Below, one piece after another: positions 33,743 to 42,955 of a stretch of 64,000 nucleotides of DNA. The translations under genes were made by a program, and so were the position numbers. The stretch lies in assembly GCA_902363555.1 (NCBI GenBank), contig CABJAM010000012.1, forward strand, positions 79,317 to 143,316, in the 5' to 3' direction. The stretch comes from Lachnospiraceae bacterium. Lineage in GTDB: Bacteria; Bacillota; Clostridia; Lachnospirales; Lachnospiraceae. The first letter of the stretch is position 1; each line of letters starts with the position of its first letter. The notes beneath the pieces are model-generated. The model was not told where the DNA came from. It made no database searches and worked only from the letters and a program-made list of their open reading frames with translations.

Positions 33743-34786
33743 ATGAACATGTGGATGAAAGATATGACACCGGATATGAGTATCCGGCAGCACCAGGAGA
33801 TGCTTGAGGAGGCATTTTTAAGCCCCTATGCATCCCTTTCCGTAAACACCCGGGGGCGGGAACGTCCGGAGCCGGAGTGCGACATACGGCCGGCCTATCA
33901 GCGCGACCGGGACCGCATCCTCCACTGCAAAGCCTTTCGGCGGATGAAGCATAAAACCCAGGTGTTTCTCGCTCCCAGGGGCGACCATTACCGCACGCGG
34001 CTGACCCACACCCTGGAAGTCTCTCAGATCGCCAGGACCATTGCCAAGGCTCTGGGGCTCAACGAAAGCCTGACGGAAGCCATTGCTCTGGGCCATGATC
34101 TGGGCCACACGCCCTTTGGCCATACCGGGGAGGATATCCTTAATAAAATTTGTCCATACGGATTTAAGCATTATGACCAGAGCGTCCGGGTCGTGGAGCT
34201 ATTGGAAAAGAAGGGAAAGGGATTAAACCTCACATGGGAGGTCCGCGACGGGATGCGCAATCACTCCACTGCCAACATGCCCGCTACTTTGGAGGGCAAG
34301 GTCGTGCGCCTTTCCGATAAAATTGCCTATATCAATCACGACATCGACGACGCTATCCGGGGCCATATCATAGCGGAGGTGGAAATACCGGCGGTATTTA
34401 CCGATGTCCTTGGACACAGCTCCAGGGAAAGGCTGAACACCATGGTACATAATATAATAAAAAACAGCTACGGCCAAAACCAGATCGTTATGTCCGGGGA
34501 GGTGGAGGACGCCATGATCGGACTGCGCCGGTACATGTTCGACCATGTGTACACCAACCCCAAGGCCAAGGGGGAGGAGGCCAAGGCCCAGAATCTGCTG
34601 AAAACACTGTATGAATATTATATGCAGCAGCCGGATAAAATGTCAGAAGAGTATCGGCAGCTTATTTTGACGGCAGGTGAGCCAAAGCCCCGGGTGGTCT
34701 GTGATTACATTGCCGGAATGACCGATCAGTACGCCATCGCCATCTACGAGGAGCTGTGTATTCCCTCGGCTTGGAAGATATATTGA
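33743..34786 (+). CDS. dgt: dGTP triphosphohydrolase-like HD protein
   Basis: This protein of about 347 residues has the HD-domain metal ligands: RLTHTLEVSQIARTIA (His), ALGHDLGHTPFGHTGE (HD) and KIAYINHDIDDAI (Asp). FRRMKHKTQVF matches the N-terminal dGTPase signature. It hydrolyses deoxynucleoside triphosphates to nucleoside plus tripolyphosphate. The start at 33743 has AAGGGAGGTG 6 bases upstream; the frame extends to 33704 without support. It is followed by dnaG and rpoD, a common Clostridia order, so it is probably linked to replication and dNTP control. Exact substrate preference is not readable. Confidence 0.88.
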   Translation: MNMWMKDMTPDMSIRQHQEMLEEAFLSPYASLSVNTRGRERPEPECDIRPAYQRDRDRILHCKAFRRMKHKTQVFLAPRGDHYRTRLTHTLEVSQIARTIAKALGLNESLTEAIALGHDLGHTPFGHTGEDILNKICPYGFKHYDQSVRVVELLEKKGKGLNLTWEVRDGMRNHSTANMPATLEGKVVRLSDKIAYINHDIDDAIRGHIIAEVEIPAVFTDVLGHSSRERLNTMVHNIIKNSYGQNQIVMSGEVEDAMIGLRRYMFDHVYTNPKAKGEEAKAQNLLKTLYEYYMQQPDKMSEEYRQLILTAGEPKPRVVCDYIAGMTDQYAIAIYEELCIPSAWKIY

Positions 34787-34952
34787 ATAAATTCTGAAAA
34801 AACGCAAAAACTTTGTGAAATATATCAAAAGGGAAAACGGCAGGAAATGTCGTAATATATATAATAGAGACGTATAACTGTCTTACAAGGGCAGGAAACG
34901 GGTTCAGCTCGGCCCGGATTCCGGCCCTTCTCAAAAAAAGGAGTAATATCGG

Positions 34953-36722
34953 ATGTTTTATTCAGAGGATTTAATTGAGGAAATCCGAAGCCGTAATGAT
35001 ATTGTCGATGTTATCTCAGGATATGTTAAACTGCAAAAGAAAGGGGCCTCATATTTTGGCCTCTGCCCGTTCCATAATGAAAAGTCACCGTCCTTTTCCG
35101 TCAGCCCGCAAAAGCAGATGTATTATTGCTTTGGCTGCGGTGCAGGCGGTAATGTGTTTACCTTCATTATGGAATATGAAAACTATACCTTTGTGGAAGC
35201 TGTAAAGATGCTGGCCCAGCGGGCCGGAGTGACTCTGCCGGAGGTGGAGGACTCACCGGAGCGCAAAAAGGAGGCAAGCCTTCGACAGACGCTGCTTGAG
35301 ATCAATAAGCTGGCGGCGAAGTATTTTTATTATCAGTTGACACAGCCCCAGGGAGAGTACGCGCGGGCATATCTGGACGGCAGAAAGCTATCCCATGACA
35401 CCATAGTAAAGTTCGGACTGGGATATTCCAATAAGTTCAGCAATGATCTATACCAGTATTTGCGCGGCAGGAACTATGATGATTATACATTGAAGGAAAC
35501 CGGCCTTGTGACCATCGATGAAAAGCGGGGCGGCTACGACAAGTTCTGGAACCGGGTCATGTTTCCTATTATGGACGTGAACAACCGGGTCATCGGCTTC
35601 GGCGGCCGTGTGCTTGGAGAGGGCACGCCAAAGTATTTAAACTCTCCGGAAACAAAGCTGTTTGATAAGAGCCGGAACCTTTACGGCCTGAATCTGGCCA
35701 GGCGTTCCAGGCGGCCTAATATGATTATCTGCGAAGGCTACATGGATGTGATCTCCATGCATCAGGCCGGCTTTGACAATGCTGTGGCTTCCCTTGGCAC
35801 CGCCTTTACAAGCCAGCAGGCATCACTTTTAAAGCGCTACACCGACGAGGTCCTTTTAGCCTATGACAGTGACGGCGCCGGCGTAAAGGCTGCTTTGCGG
35901 GCCATCCCTATGCTCAAGGAGGCGGGGCTGCGGGCCAGAGTTATAGATATGAAGCCATACAAGGACCCGGATGAGTTCATAAAAAATATGGGCATGGAGG
36001 CCTTTGAAGAAAGGCTCTCAAAAGCGAAAAACAGCTTTATGTTTGAAATTTCCATTATGGAGCGGGATTATGATATGAATGACCCCGAGGGCAAAACCGG
36101 CTTTTTCAATGGGGTAGCCCATAAGCTTTTGGAATTTTCCCAGGAGCTGGAGCGCAATAACTATATCGAAGCAATTGCCAGAGGCTATGGTATTGCTTAT
36201 GAGGATCTGCGCCGTCTTGTCAACCAGTATGGCCTGAAATCCGGCTTCGGTGAGGAAAATATCTCACGGCCAAAGCCGGCTGCAAGCCGCAGGGAAGCCG
36301 GTGACCGGGAGGAAGCTATTGTTACCGCCCAGAAGCTTTTGCTTACGTGGCTTTCGGAGGATACCCGCCTTTTTGCAAAAATTGACGAGTGGGTCGGCCC
36401 CGATGATTTTACGGAGCCCCTGTGCCATGAGGCAGCCTTAAAGGTTTTTGACGAATTCTATACAAAGGGAACGGTCACACCGGCCCGGATTATGAATTTG
36501 TTTGAAAATAAAGAAGAACATGATGCCATCGCCCGGGCATTTAACACAACGATCCGGGATGAATCGGATAAAGCCGCCAAGGAAAAGGCGGTAAACGAGA
36601 CGATAAAAAGGATCAAACTAAACAGTCTTGACCGGCTGAGTAAAAATGCAAAGGATATCCAGACACTGCAGGATATTATCCGGCAAAAAAGCAGGCTGCA
36701 AAAGCTGCATATTTCTTTATAG
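34953..36722 (+). CDS. dnaG: DNA primase
   Basis: This 589-residue primase makes RNA primers at the replication fork. The N-terminal zinc site is CPFHNEKSP...YYCFGCGAGG (about residues 41-70). The RNA polymerase core and TOPRIM domain follow, with ICEGYMDVISM (Glu) and LAYDSDGAG (DxD, about 307-315). The C-terminal part is a DnaB-binding domain. GGAG precedes the ATG. A hairpin-rich leader (AAGGGC...GCCCTT, 34889-34941) and TATAAT at 34860-34865 lie upstream. It begins a block with rpoD copies and trmK. Confidence 0.95.
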   Translation: MFYSEDLIEEIRSRNDIVDVISGYVKLQKKGASYFGLCPFHNEKSPSFSVSPQKQMYYCFGCGAGGNVFTFIMEYENYTFVEAVKMLAQRAGVTLPEVEDSPERKKEASLRQTLLEINKLAAKYFYYQLTQPQGEYARAYLDGRKLSHDTIVKFGLGYSNKFSNDLYQYLRGRNYDDYTLKETGLVTIDEKRGGYDKFWNRVMFPIMDVNNRVIGFGGRVLGEGTPKYLNSPETKLFDKSRNLYGLNLARRSRRPNMIICEGYMDVISMHQAGFDNAVASLGTAFTSQQASLLKRYTDEVLLAYDSDGAGVKAALRAIPMLKEAGLRARVIDMKPYKDPDEFIKNMGMEAFEERLSKAKNSFMFEISIMERDYDMNDPEGKTGFFNGVAHKLLEFSQELERNNYIEAIARGYGIAYEDLRRLVNQYGLKSGFGEENISRPKPAASRREAGDREEAIVTAQKLLLTWLSEDTRLFAKIDEWVGPDDFTEPLCHEAALKVFDEFYTKGTVTPARIMNLFENKEEHDAIARAFNTTIRDESDKAAKEKAVNETIKRIKLNSLDRLSKNAKDIQTLQDIIRQKSRLQKLHISL

Positions 36723-36808
36723 TACGGGCAGAATATAGACAATTCCGTAACAGTACAAACAGGTCTGCCTATTTACTGTCGGACCAAACGACCAGGAGGA
36801 ATCACAAA

Positions 36809-37912
36809 ATGGATGAGAATATGGCGAAGTTTTTGGAAAAGCTCAAGGAGCTTGTTCCATATGCCAAAAAAAAGAAAGGCGTTCTGGAATTTCAGGAGAT
36901 CAACGATTATTTCGGGGATATCGAGCTGAATGAGGAGCAGGTGGAAAAAATATACGAATACCTGGAAGCCAATAATGTGGATGTTTTAAGAATCACCGAG
37001 GACGACGATCTGCCGGACGATGATATATTACTTGAAGATGAAGAAAACCTGGAGGAGATCGATCTGTCCGTGCCCGAGGGCGTCAGCATCGAGGACCCGG
37101 TGCGGATGTATCTGAAGGAGATCGGTAAAGTGCCCCTGCTTTCCGCCGACGAGGAGATCGAGCTGGCCCAGCGCATGGAGGACGGCGATCCGGAGGCGAA
37201 AAAGCGTCTTGCCGAAGCCAATCTTCGCCTTGTGGTCAGCATTGCCAAGCGCTATGTGGGCCGCGGCATGCTTTTTCTGGATCTGATCCAGGAAGGAAAT
37301 CTGGGTCTTATTAAAGCCGTTGAAAAGTTTGATTACCGCAAGGGCTATAAGTTCAGTACGTATGCCACATGGTGGATCCGACAGGCCATCACAAGGGCCA
37401 TTGCCGACCAGGCCAGAACGATCCGTATTCCGGTGCATATGGTAGAAACGATCAATAAGCTGGTGCGCGTATCCCGTCAGCTTCTCCAGGAGCTGGGCCG
37501 TGAGCCGAGTCCGGAGGAAATCGCAGTGGAGATGAAGATTCCTGTGGAGCGGGTGCGGGAGATTATGAAGATATCCCAGGAGCCGGTATCCTTAGAAACC
37601 CCCATCGGCGAGGAGGAGGACAGCCATCTTGGGGACTTTATCCAGGATGATAACGTTCCTGTGCCGTCGGATGCCGCCGCCTTCACTCTGCTTAAAGAGC
37701 AGCTGGTGGAAGTGCTCGTGACACTTACAGACAGAGAACAAAAGGTGCTCCGGCTGCGCTTCGGACTGGATGACGGCCGCGCTCGTACCCTGGAGGAAGT
37801 GGGCAAGGAGTTTAATGTGACCCGGGAGCGTATCCGCCAGATCGAGGCGAAGGCTCTGCGCAAGCTGCGCCATCCAAGCCGCAGCCGCAAACTGAAGGAT
37901 TATCTTGAATAA
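36809..37912 (+). CDS. rpoD: RNA polymerase sigma factor RpoD/SigA, copy 1
   Basis: This 367-residue primary sigma factor has a short region 1.1, region 1.2 (DPVRMYLKEIGKVPLL), region 2 (GNLGLIKAVEKFDYRKGYKF then STYATWWIRQAITRAIADQA), region 3 and region 4.2 helix-turn-helix (TLEEVGKEFNVTRERIRQIE). Length matches clostridial SigA. GGAGG precedes the ATG. It is followed by a second full-length copy after 65 bp. The two differ at about 52 positions by hand count, mostly in region 1.1 and the region 3-4 linker; regions 2.3-2.4 and 4.2 are identical. Which one is the main housekeeping factor cannot be told. Confidence 0.95.
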   Translation: MDENMAKFLEKLKELVPYAKKKKGVLEFQEINDYFGDIELNEEQVEKIYEYLEANNVDVLRITEDDDLPDDDILLEDEENLEEIDLSVPEGVSIEDPVRMYLKEIGKVPLLSADEEIELAQRMEDGDPEAKKRLAEANLRLVVSIAKRYVGRGMLFLDLIQEGNLGLIKAVEKFDYRKGYKFSTYATWWIRQAITRAIADQARTIRIPVHMVETINKLVRVSRQLLQELGREPSPEEIAVEMKIPVERVREIMKISQEPVSLETPIGEEEDSHLGDFIQDDNVPVPSDAAAFTLLKEQLVEVLVTLTDREQKVLRLRFGLDDGRARTLEEVGKEFNVTRERIRQIEAKALRKLRHPSRSRKLKDYLE

Positions 37913-37977
37913 TGATTTAGGCAAAGCGAAATTTACACGACCAAGGATAAAGGAAGCTTACCAGGAGGGATAAACAG

Positions 37978-39081
37978 ATGGATGCAAATATGGCGGAATT
38001 CGCAAAAAAACTTGAGGAACTCGTAACCTACGCCAAAAGTAAAAAGGGCGTACTTGAATACGACGAAATCAAGAAGTTTTTCGGCAATATGGAATTGACA
38101 GACGAACAGATGGACAGCATTTATGAATATCTTGAAGCTAAAAATGTGGATATTCTGAAGATTGACGTGGACGACGATGTTCCGGATGATGAGCTTCTTC
38201 TTGAAGATGAGGAGAATATTGAAGATATAGACTTATCCGTGCCAGAGGGTGTGGGGATCGAGGACCCGGTGCGGATGTACTTAAAAGAAATCGGTAAGGT
38301 TCCTCTTTTGTCAGCGGAGGAGGAGATCGAGCTGGCACAGCGCATGGAGGATGGCGATGAGATAGCCAAGCAGCGCCTGGCCGAGGCGAACCTGCGTCTT
38401 GTGGTCAGCATCGCCAAGCGCTATGTGGGCCGCGGCATGCTTTTTCTCGACCTGATCCAGGAAGGAAATCTGGGCCTTATCAAAGCAGTGGAAAAGTTTG
38501 ATTACAGAAAAGGTTATAAATTCAGTACTTACGCCACATGGTGGATACGGCAGGCCATCACAAGAGCCATTGCCGACCAGGCCAGAACAATCCGTATCCC
38601 GGTGCATATGGTGGAAAATATCAATAAGCTGGTGCGCGTATCCCGGCAGCTTTTGCAGCAGCTTGGCCGTGAGCCGAGTCCGGAGGAGATCGCCGCGGAG
38701 ATGAAGATTCCTGTGGAGCGGGTGCGGGAAATATTAAAAATATCCCAGGAGCCTGTATCTCTTGAAACGCCCATCGGTGAGGAGGAGGACAGCCATCTGG
38801 GAGATTTCATTCAGGATGATAACGGACCGGTGCCCTTTGACGCCACGGTTTCCTCGCTTTTAAAGGAGCAGATCACAGAAGCGCTGGAGACACTGACCGA
38901 TCGGGAACAGAAGGTGCTGCGCCTGCGCTTTGGCCTGGATGACGGCCGGGCCCGTACTCTGGAAGAGGTGGGCAAGGAATTTAACGTTACCCGGGAGCGT
39001 ATCCGCCAGATCGAAGCCAAGGCGCTGAGAAAGCTGCGTCACCCAAGCCGGGGCCGGAAGCTGAGAGATTATATGAATTAG
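37978..39081 (+). CDS. rpoD: RNA polymerase sigma factor RpoD/SigA, copy 2
   Basis: This is a 367-residue paralogue directly behind copy 1, same length and no gaps against it. It keeps every conserved sigma-70 region, including the aromatic -10 melting residues in YKFSTYATWWIRQAI and the -35 helix VTRERIRQIEAKALRKLRH. Differences are dense in residues 1-80 (for example PYAKKKK versus TYAKSKK) and about 283-310 (DDNVPVPSDAA versus DDNGPVPFDAT). An excellent site, AGGAGG, precedes the ATG, so it is probably translated well. trmK follows by 16 bp. This looks like a tandem duplication retained as two working genes, not decay. Confidence 0.95.
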   Translation: MDANMAEFAKKLEELVTYAKSKKGVLEYDEIKKFFGNMELTDEQMDSIYEYLEAKNVDILKIDVDDDVPDDELLLEDEENIEDIDLSVPEGVGIEDPVRMYLKEIGKVPLLSAEEEIELAQRMEDGDEIAKQRLAEANLRLVVSIAKRYVGRGMLFLDLIQEGNLGLIKAVEKFDYRKGYKFSTYATWWIRQAITRAIADQARTIRIPVHMVENINKLVRVSRQLLQQLGREPSPEEIAAEMKIPVERVREILKISQEPVSLETPIGEEEDSHLGDFIQDDNGPVPFDATVSSLLKEQITEALETLTDREQKVLRLRFGLDDGRARTLEEVGKEFNVTRERIRQIEAKALRKLRHPSRGRKLRDYMN

Positions 39082-39097
39082 TGAGGAAATATAAACA

Positions 39098-39832
39098 ATG
39101 ATACATATTTCAAAGCGGCTGCAGGCTGTGGCGGACATGGTCTGCGGCCCCTGCCGGCTTTTGGATGTGGGAACCGACCACGGCTATGTGCCGATCTATC
39201 TTGTCCAGGCGGGGATCGCCTCCCGGGCGCTGGCTATGGATGTGAACCGGGGGCCGCTCCAAAAGGCCGAAGAAAATATTGCCGCCTGGCATCTTGAGGA
39301 TCGTATAGCGACACGTCTGTCCGACGGCCTTGCTGCCTTTGAACATGGCGAGGCGGACAGCCTGGTCATTGCCGGCATGGGCGGTCTGCTCATGCGGGAT
39401 ATTCTGGCGGCAGGCCGCAGTGAAGGGAAGTTATCCGGCTTTAAGGAAATGATCTTACAGCCGCAGTCGGATATGGATGTGGTGCGCCGCACGCTCCACG
39501 GCTGGGGATATTATATTGACAGGGAAGATATGGTTATTGACGCCGGGAAGTACTACACGGTGCTGCATGTCGTGGCCGGACAGCAGAAGTTTGATCATCC
39601 GCTGGAGTATTTATATGGAAGGTATCTGCCGGAGCACGGCCACCCGGTGATGCATCAGTATCTCCTGCGGCAGCTTCAAAACAAAAAGGAACGCCTGATG
39701 TCCTTGTCCGCTGCGGACACGCCCGGGGCCGCGGCTTACCGTCCAAGACTTTTGGAGGAGATTGAAAGTCTTACAGCTTTGCTCCAAAAATATTACCCGG
39801 AGCAGTCAGGAGGAACCGATGAAGGTAAATGA
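39098..39832 (+). CDS. trmK: tRNA (adenine(22)-N1)-methyltransferase TrmK
   Basis: This 244-residue SAM-dependent enzyme methylates A22 of tRNA. Motif I is CRLLDVGTDHGYVPIYL (about residues 19-35), motif II acidic end is ALAMDVNRGPL, and SLVIAGMGGLLM is motif IV. The C-terminal coiled coil (about 185-240) is typical. It sits between rpoD copy 2 and the Nif3 gene, as in Bacillus (trmK-yqfO), and overlaps the Nif3 start by 14 bp. GTGAGGAAAT lies before the ATG, a modest site. Confidence 0.92.
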   Translation: MIHISKRLQAVADMVCGPCRLLDVGTDHGYVPIYLVQAGIASRALAMDVNRGPLQKAEENIAAWHLEDRIATRLSDGLAAFEHGEADSLVIAGMGGLLMRDILAAGRSEGKLSGFKEMILQPQSDMDVVRRTLHGWGYYIDREDMVIDAGKYYTVLHVVAGQQKFDHPLEYLYGRYLPEHGHPVMHQYLLRQLQNKKERLMSLSAADTPGAAAYRPRLLEEIESLTALLQKYYPEQSGGTDEGK

Positions 39833-40613
39833 TATCATTAAAATACTGGAAGAGCTGGCGCCCAGGTCTTATGCCGAAAGCTGGGATAATCCGGGCCTTC
39901 TGGTGGGTCGCAGAGATGCCCATACAGACTGTATTTATGTGGCGCTGGATGCCACGGAGGATGCTGTTTTTGCGGCAAAGGAATGTGGGGCACAGCTTTT
40001 GCTCACCCATCACCCTATGATCTTTTCACCGTTAAAGCAGATCAATGACGATGATTTTATCGGCCGGAGGGTTCTTGATATGATTAGCAGCGGCATAAAT
40101 TATTATGCCATGCATACGAATTTTGATGTGGCTAAAATGGCTGAGCTGGCCGCGGACCGGCTGGAACTTTGCAGCCGCGAGGTGCTGGAGGTGACGGTGC
40201 TGCCTGGCGCCTGCGGTAACGAAGCGCCCATGGGGATCGGCTGTGCCGGGAGACTTCCGCGGGAAATGAGCGTTGAGGCGTGCGCCGATTTTGTCAAAGA
40301 CGTCTTTGACATTCCCAATGTGAAGATTTTCGGCGACCTGTCGCGCAAGGTGAGCCGGGCGGCGGTATGCCCGGGATCGGGAAAGCATATGACCGGGTAC
40401 GCCATTGCCAGAGGCTGTGATGTGCTCATTACCGGAGATATCGACCATCACGAGGGCATTGACGCCGTCAGTCAGGGGATTGCGATCATCGATGCCGGCC
40501 ATCACGGAATTGAGCATATTTTTGTGGAATTTATGACACAATATCTGAATGAGAGACTAAGCGGTGTGCGTATTGTGGCGGAAGAAAACCGGCCGCCGTT
40601 TTCGGTTGTGTAA
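39819..40613 (+). CDS. Nif3-like dinuclear metal centre protein
   Basis: This 264-residue protein is a Nif3/YqfO/DUF34 hexamer-forming protein. Metal ligands include LLLTHHPMIF (His-His), AMHTNFDV (His), and the C-terminal DAGHHGIEHIFVEF (His, Glu). Function is not established; GTP cyclohydrolase I type annotation of the family is not reliable. It lacks the extra PII-like insert of long YqfO (about 370 residues). The start at 39819 has AGGAGG 5 bases upstream and overlaps the trmK end; the frame extends to 39762 without support. Confidence 0.88.
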   Translation: MKVNDIIKILEELAPRSYAESWDNPGLLVGRRDAHTDCIYVALDATEDAVFAAKECGAQLLLTHHPMIFSPLKQINDDDFIGRRVLDMISSGINYYAMHTNFDVAKMAELAADRLELCSREVLEVTVLPGACGNEAPMGIGCAGRLPREMSVEACADFVKDVFDIPNVKIFGDLSRKVSRAAVCPGSGKHMTGYAIARGCDVLITGDIDHHEGIDAVSQGIAIIDAGHHGIEHIFVEFMTQYLNERLSGVRIVAEENRPPFSVV

Positions 40614-40664
40614 TACAGGTTTGTTTAGTATAAATAGGGTTTATTTATGGAGGTGACAGCAATT

Positions 40665-42326
40665 ATGGGAGACAAAATAGAAGTGACATGCTGTGGGCGG
40701 ACCCGGACATATCCTAAGGGGATCACATTGGAATCCATCAGCAAGGATTTTATGGGGGATTATCCCCATGACATTATTCTGGCGAAAACAGATAATAAGC
40801 TGAGGGAGCTGTTTAAACATGTGAATCACAGTTGTGAGATCGAGTTTGTAACCGTGGGAGAAAAGGTGGGGCATCAGACCTACACCCGCACGGCCACCAT
40901 GCTCATGGCCAAGGCTGTGGCCGATGTGGTCGGGAAGGGCCATGAACACAAGGTCATTGTCCAGTATTCCATGGGAAAGGGTTACTACTGTGAGCTAAAG
41001 TCCGACGTGCCGCTTAATGAGGCACTGATCGGCCGCATTAAGGCGCGTATGGACGTTCTGGTGGCAAAGGATCTGCCCATACGCAAGCGGACGATAAATA
41101 CAGATGAGGCCATACAGGTTTTTGCCGACGCCCATATGTATGATAAGGAAAATCTTTTTAAATACCGCCGGTCCTCCAAGGTAAATATTTATGCGCTGGA
41201 TGATATGGAGGATTATAATTATGGTTATATGGCGCCCAGCACCGGTTATATCCGCCATTATGAGCTCTATTTGTATGACGAAGGCTTTGTACTGCAGATG
41301 CCGGATCTGGCAAGCCCGGATACACTCAGCGCGTTTGCGCCTTCCCATAAGCTGTTCAACGTGCTCAAGCAGTCGGTGCGTTGGGGCGAGATGCTGGATG
41401 TGAGCACTGTGGGTGACTTAAATGATGTGATTACCCATGGGCGCATGAATGATCTGATCCTTGTTCAGGAGGCGCTCCAGGAAAAAAATCTGGCGGAGAT
41501 CGCAGAGCAGATTTCAGGGCTTAAAAAGCGGGTAGTGCTCATTGCCGGACCATCCTCCTCGGGAAAGACGACCTTTTCCCACAGGCTGTCCATACAGCTT
41601 CGAGCCCATGGTATGAAGCCCCATCCCATTCCGGTGGATGACTACTTTATCGACCGGAGCAAGACGCCGTTGGATGAGCATGGAAAGCCCAACTTTGAAT
41701 GTCTGGGCGCTCTGGACGTGGATCTGTTCAATGAGCATATGAGCGCGCTGCTCCGAGGTGAGCGGGTGGAGATGCCCACGTTTAACTTTATCACAGGCAA
41801 GCGGGAGTTTAAGGGCAATTACAAGCAGATCGGCAGGGAGGATATTCTCGTTATCGAGGGTATCCATGGTTTGAATGACGCTCTGACTTACAGTCTGCAT
41901 AAAGACAGTAAGTTTAAAATCTATATCAGCGCTCTGACCCAGCTTAATGTGGATGAGCACAACCGTATTCCTACTACCGACGGCCGGCTGATCCGGCGCA
42001 TCGTCCGGGATGCGGCCAAGCGGGGGGCTTCCTGTACGCGGACCATCGCCATGTGGGATTCGGTACGCCGTGGGGAGGAGGAGAATATATTCCCCTTCCA
42101 GGAGGAAGCCGACGCTATGTTCAATTCCACATTGATCTATGAGCTGGCGGTGCTCAAGCAGTATGCGGAGCCCCAGCTATTTTCCATAAAAAAGGGGCAG
42201 CCGGAATACGATGAAGCCAAGCGGCTGTTGAAGTTTCTGGACTATTTTCTGGGCATCAGCAGCGAGAATATTCCTAAAAACTCGATCCTTCGTGAATTTA
42301 TTGGAAATAGTTGCTTTCAGGTATAA
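40665..42326 (+). CDS. TGS-domain nucleoside/uridine kinase-like protein
   Basis: This protein of about 553 residues joins three parts. An N-terminal TGS domain and a threonyl-tRNA-synthetase-like second domain (about residues 1-200, GHEHKVIVQYSMGKGYY) precede a P-loop kinase. Walker A is IAGPSSSGKTTFSHRL (about 290-305) with VDDYFIDRS as the uridine kinase DD motif. The C-terminal part ends LGISSENIPKNSILREFIG. Kinase specificity, uridine or other nucleoside, is not proven. The start at 40665 has GGAGGTG 9 bases upstream; the ATG at 40647 is inside that site. The rnpB promoter overlaps its 3' end. Confidence 0.88.
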   Translation: MGDKIEVTCCGRTRTYPKGITLESISKDFMGDYPHDIILAKTDNKLRELFKHVNHSCEIEFVTVGEKVGHQTYTRTATMLMAKAVADVVGKGHEHKVIVQYSMGKGYYCELKSDVPLNEALIGRIKARMDVLVAKDLPIRKRTINTDEAIQVFADAHMYDKENLFKYRRSSKVNIYALDDMEDYNYGYMAPSTGYIRHYELYLYDEGFVLQMPDLASPDTLSAFAPSHKLFNVLKQSVRWGEMLDVSTVGDLNDVITHGRMNDLILVQEALQEKNLAEIAEQISGLKKRVVLIAGPSSSGKTTFSHRLSIQLRAHGMKPHPIPVDDYFIDRSKTPLDEHGKPNFECLGALDVDLFNEHMSALLRGERVEMPTFNFITGKREFKGNYKQIGREDILVIEGIHGLNDALTYSLHKDSKFKIYISALTQLNVDEHNRIPTTDGRLIRRIVRDAAKRGASCTRTIAMWDSVRRGEEENIFPFQEEADAMFNSTLIYELAVLKQYAEPQLFSIKKGQPEYDEAKRLLKFLDYFLGISSENIPKNSILREFIGNSCFQV

Positions 42327-42339
42327 ATTATGGTAAAAT
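42311..42339 (+). promoter_or_regulatory. Promoter of rnpB
   Basis: TTGCTT (42311-42316), a 17-bp spacer and TAAAAT (42334-42339) lie across the end of the kinase gene. The start would be near 42346, so a precursor with a GC hairpin (42353-42396) would be trimmed to give mature RNase P RNA. Confidence 0.5.
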
Positions 42340-42399
42340 AAATGTCGCGCTGCAGGAGGCCGGTGATTTCTTCGGGGATTGCCGGCTGGCCTGCGGACG

Positions 42400-42800
42400 A
42401 TAACGAGTCTGCTAAATGATCGCGGCTGCATGACCGAAAGGGTGCAGGTGAGGAAAGTCCGGGCTTCGCAGGGCAGGATGCCGGATAACGTCCGGTGGAG
42501 GTGACTCCAAGGAAAGTGCAACAGAGATATACCGCCCGTTTTGCTGCGGAAGTTCCGCGGCCGGCAGCGCACGTTTGTGCCTGTTCGTACGGGTAAGGGT
42601 GGAAAGGCGGTGTAAGAGACCACCGTTGGCCTGGTAACAGGCCAAGCCATGTAAACCCCATCCGAAGCAAGACCGCACATAAGGCGATACGGCGGCCCGT
42701 CGTGCTTTAGGGTAGGTCGCTTGAGCCTGCTGGTGACAGCAGGCCTAGATAGATGATCATTCACGACATAACCCGGCTTATCGGCAGGCTCGTTATTTTT
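42400..42800 (+). ncRNA. rnpB: RNase P RNA (class A)
   Basis: This is the catalytic RNA of RNase P, which removes 5' leaders from tRNA precursors. Hallmark blocks are GAGGAAAGTCCGGGCTTC (CR I, about 42450-42470), AGGAAAGTGCAACAGAGA, AGAGACCACCG, and AGATGATCATTC near the 3' end with ACCCGGCTTATCGGC. Terminal helix P1 pairs 42402-42412 with 42784-42794 (one G-U), which sets the ends. ATTTTT follows. Minus- and plus-strand frames across it are spurious. The length, about 400 bases, is normal for bacterial type A. Confidence 0.95.
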
Positions 42801-42867
42801 GGTAGATGTGTTCCGGAGATTTCCGGTTTCGACTCCGTGGCTCATGGCAGTGATAGCTGTGGGCGCA

Positions 42868-42955
42868 GGGTATTGAAAACGGCTGTCCTGGGCTGTCTGC
42901 GTTGTCTTTTTCTCAGGCATACGCAGACAGCCCAGGACAGCCGTTTTCAATACCC
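42868..42955. repeat. Perfect 35-bp inverted repeat
   Basis: Arms 42868-42902 and 42921-42955 are perfectly complementary; the loop is 18 bases (42903-42920). The arm starts GGGTATTGAAAACGG and ends CTGTCTGCGT. The hairpin lies 74 bp beyond rnpB. There is no T-tract behind it, so it is not a normal intrinsic terminator, though it would hinder an RNA polymerase or protect a 3' end. Confidence 0.9.
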
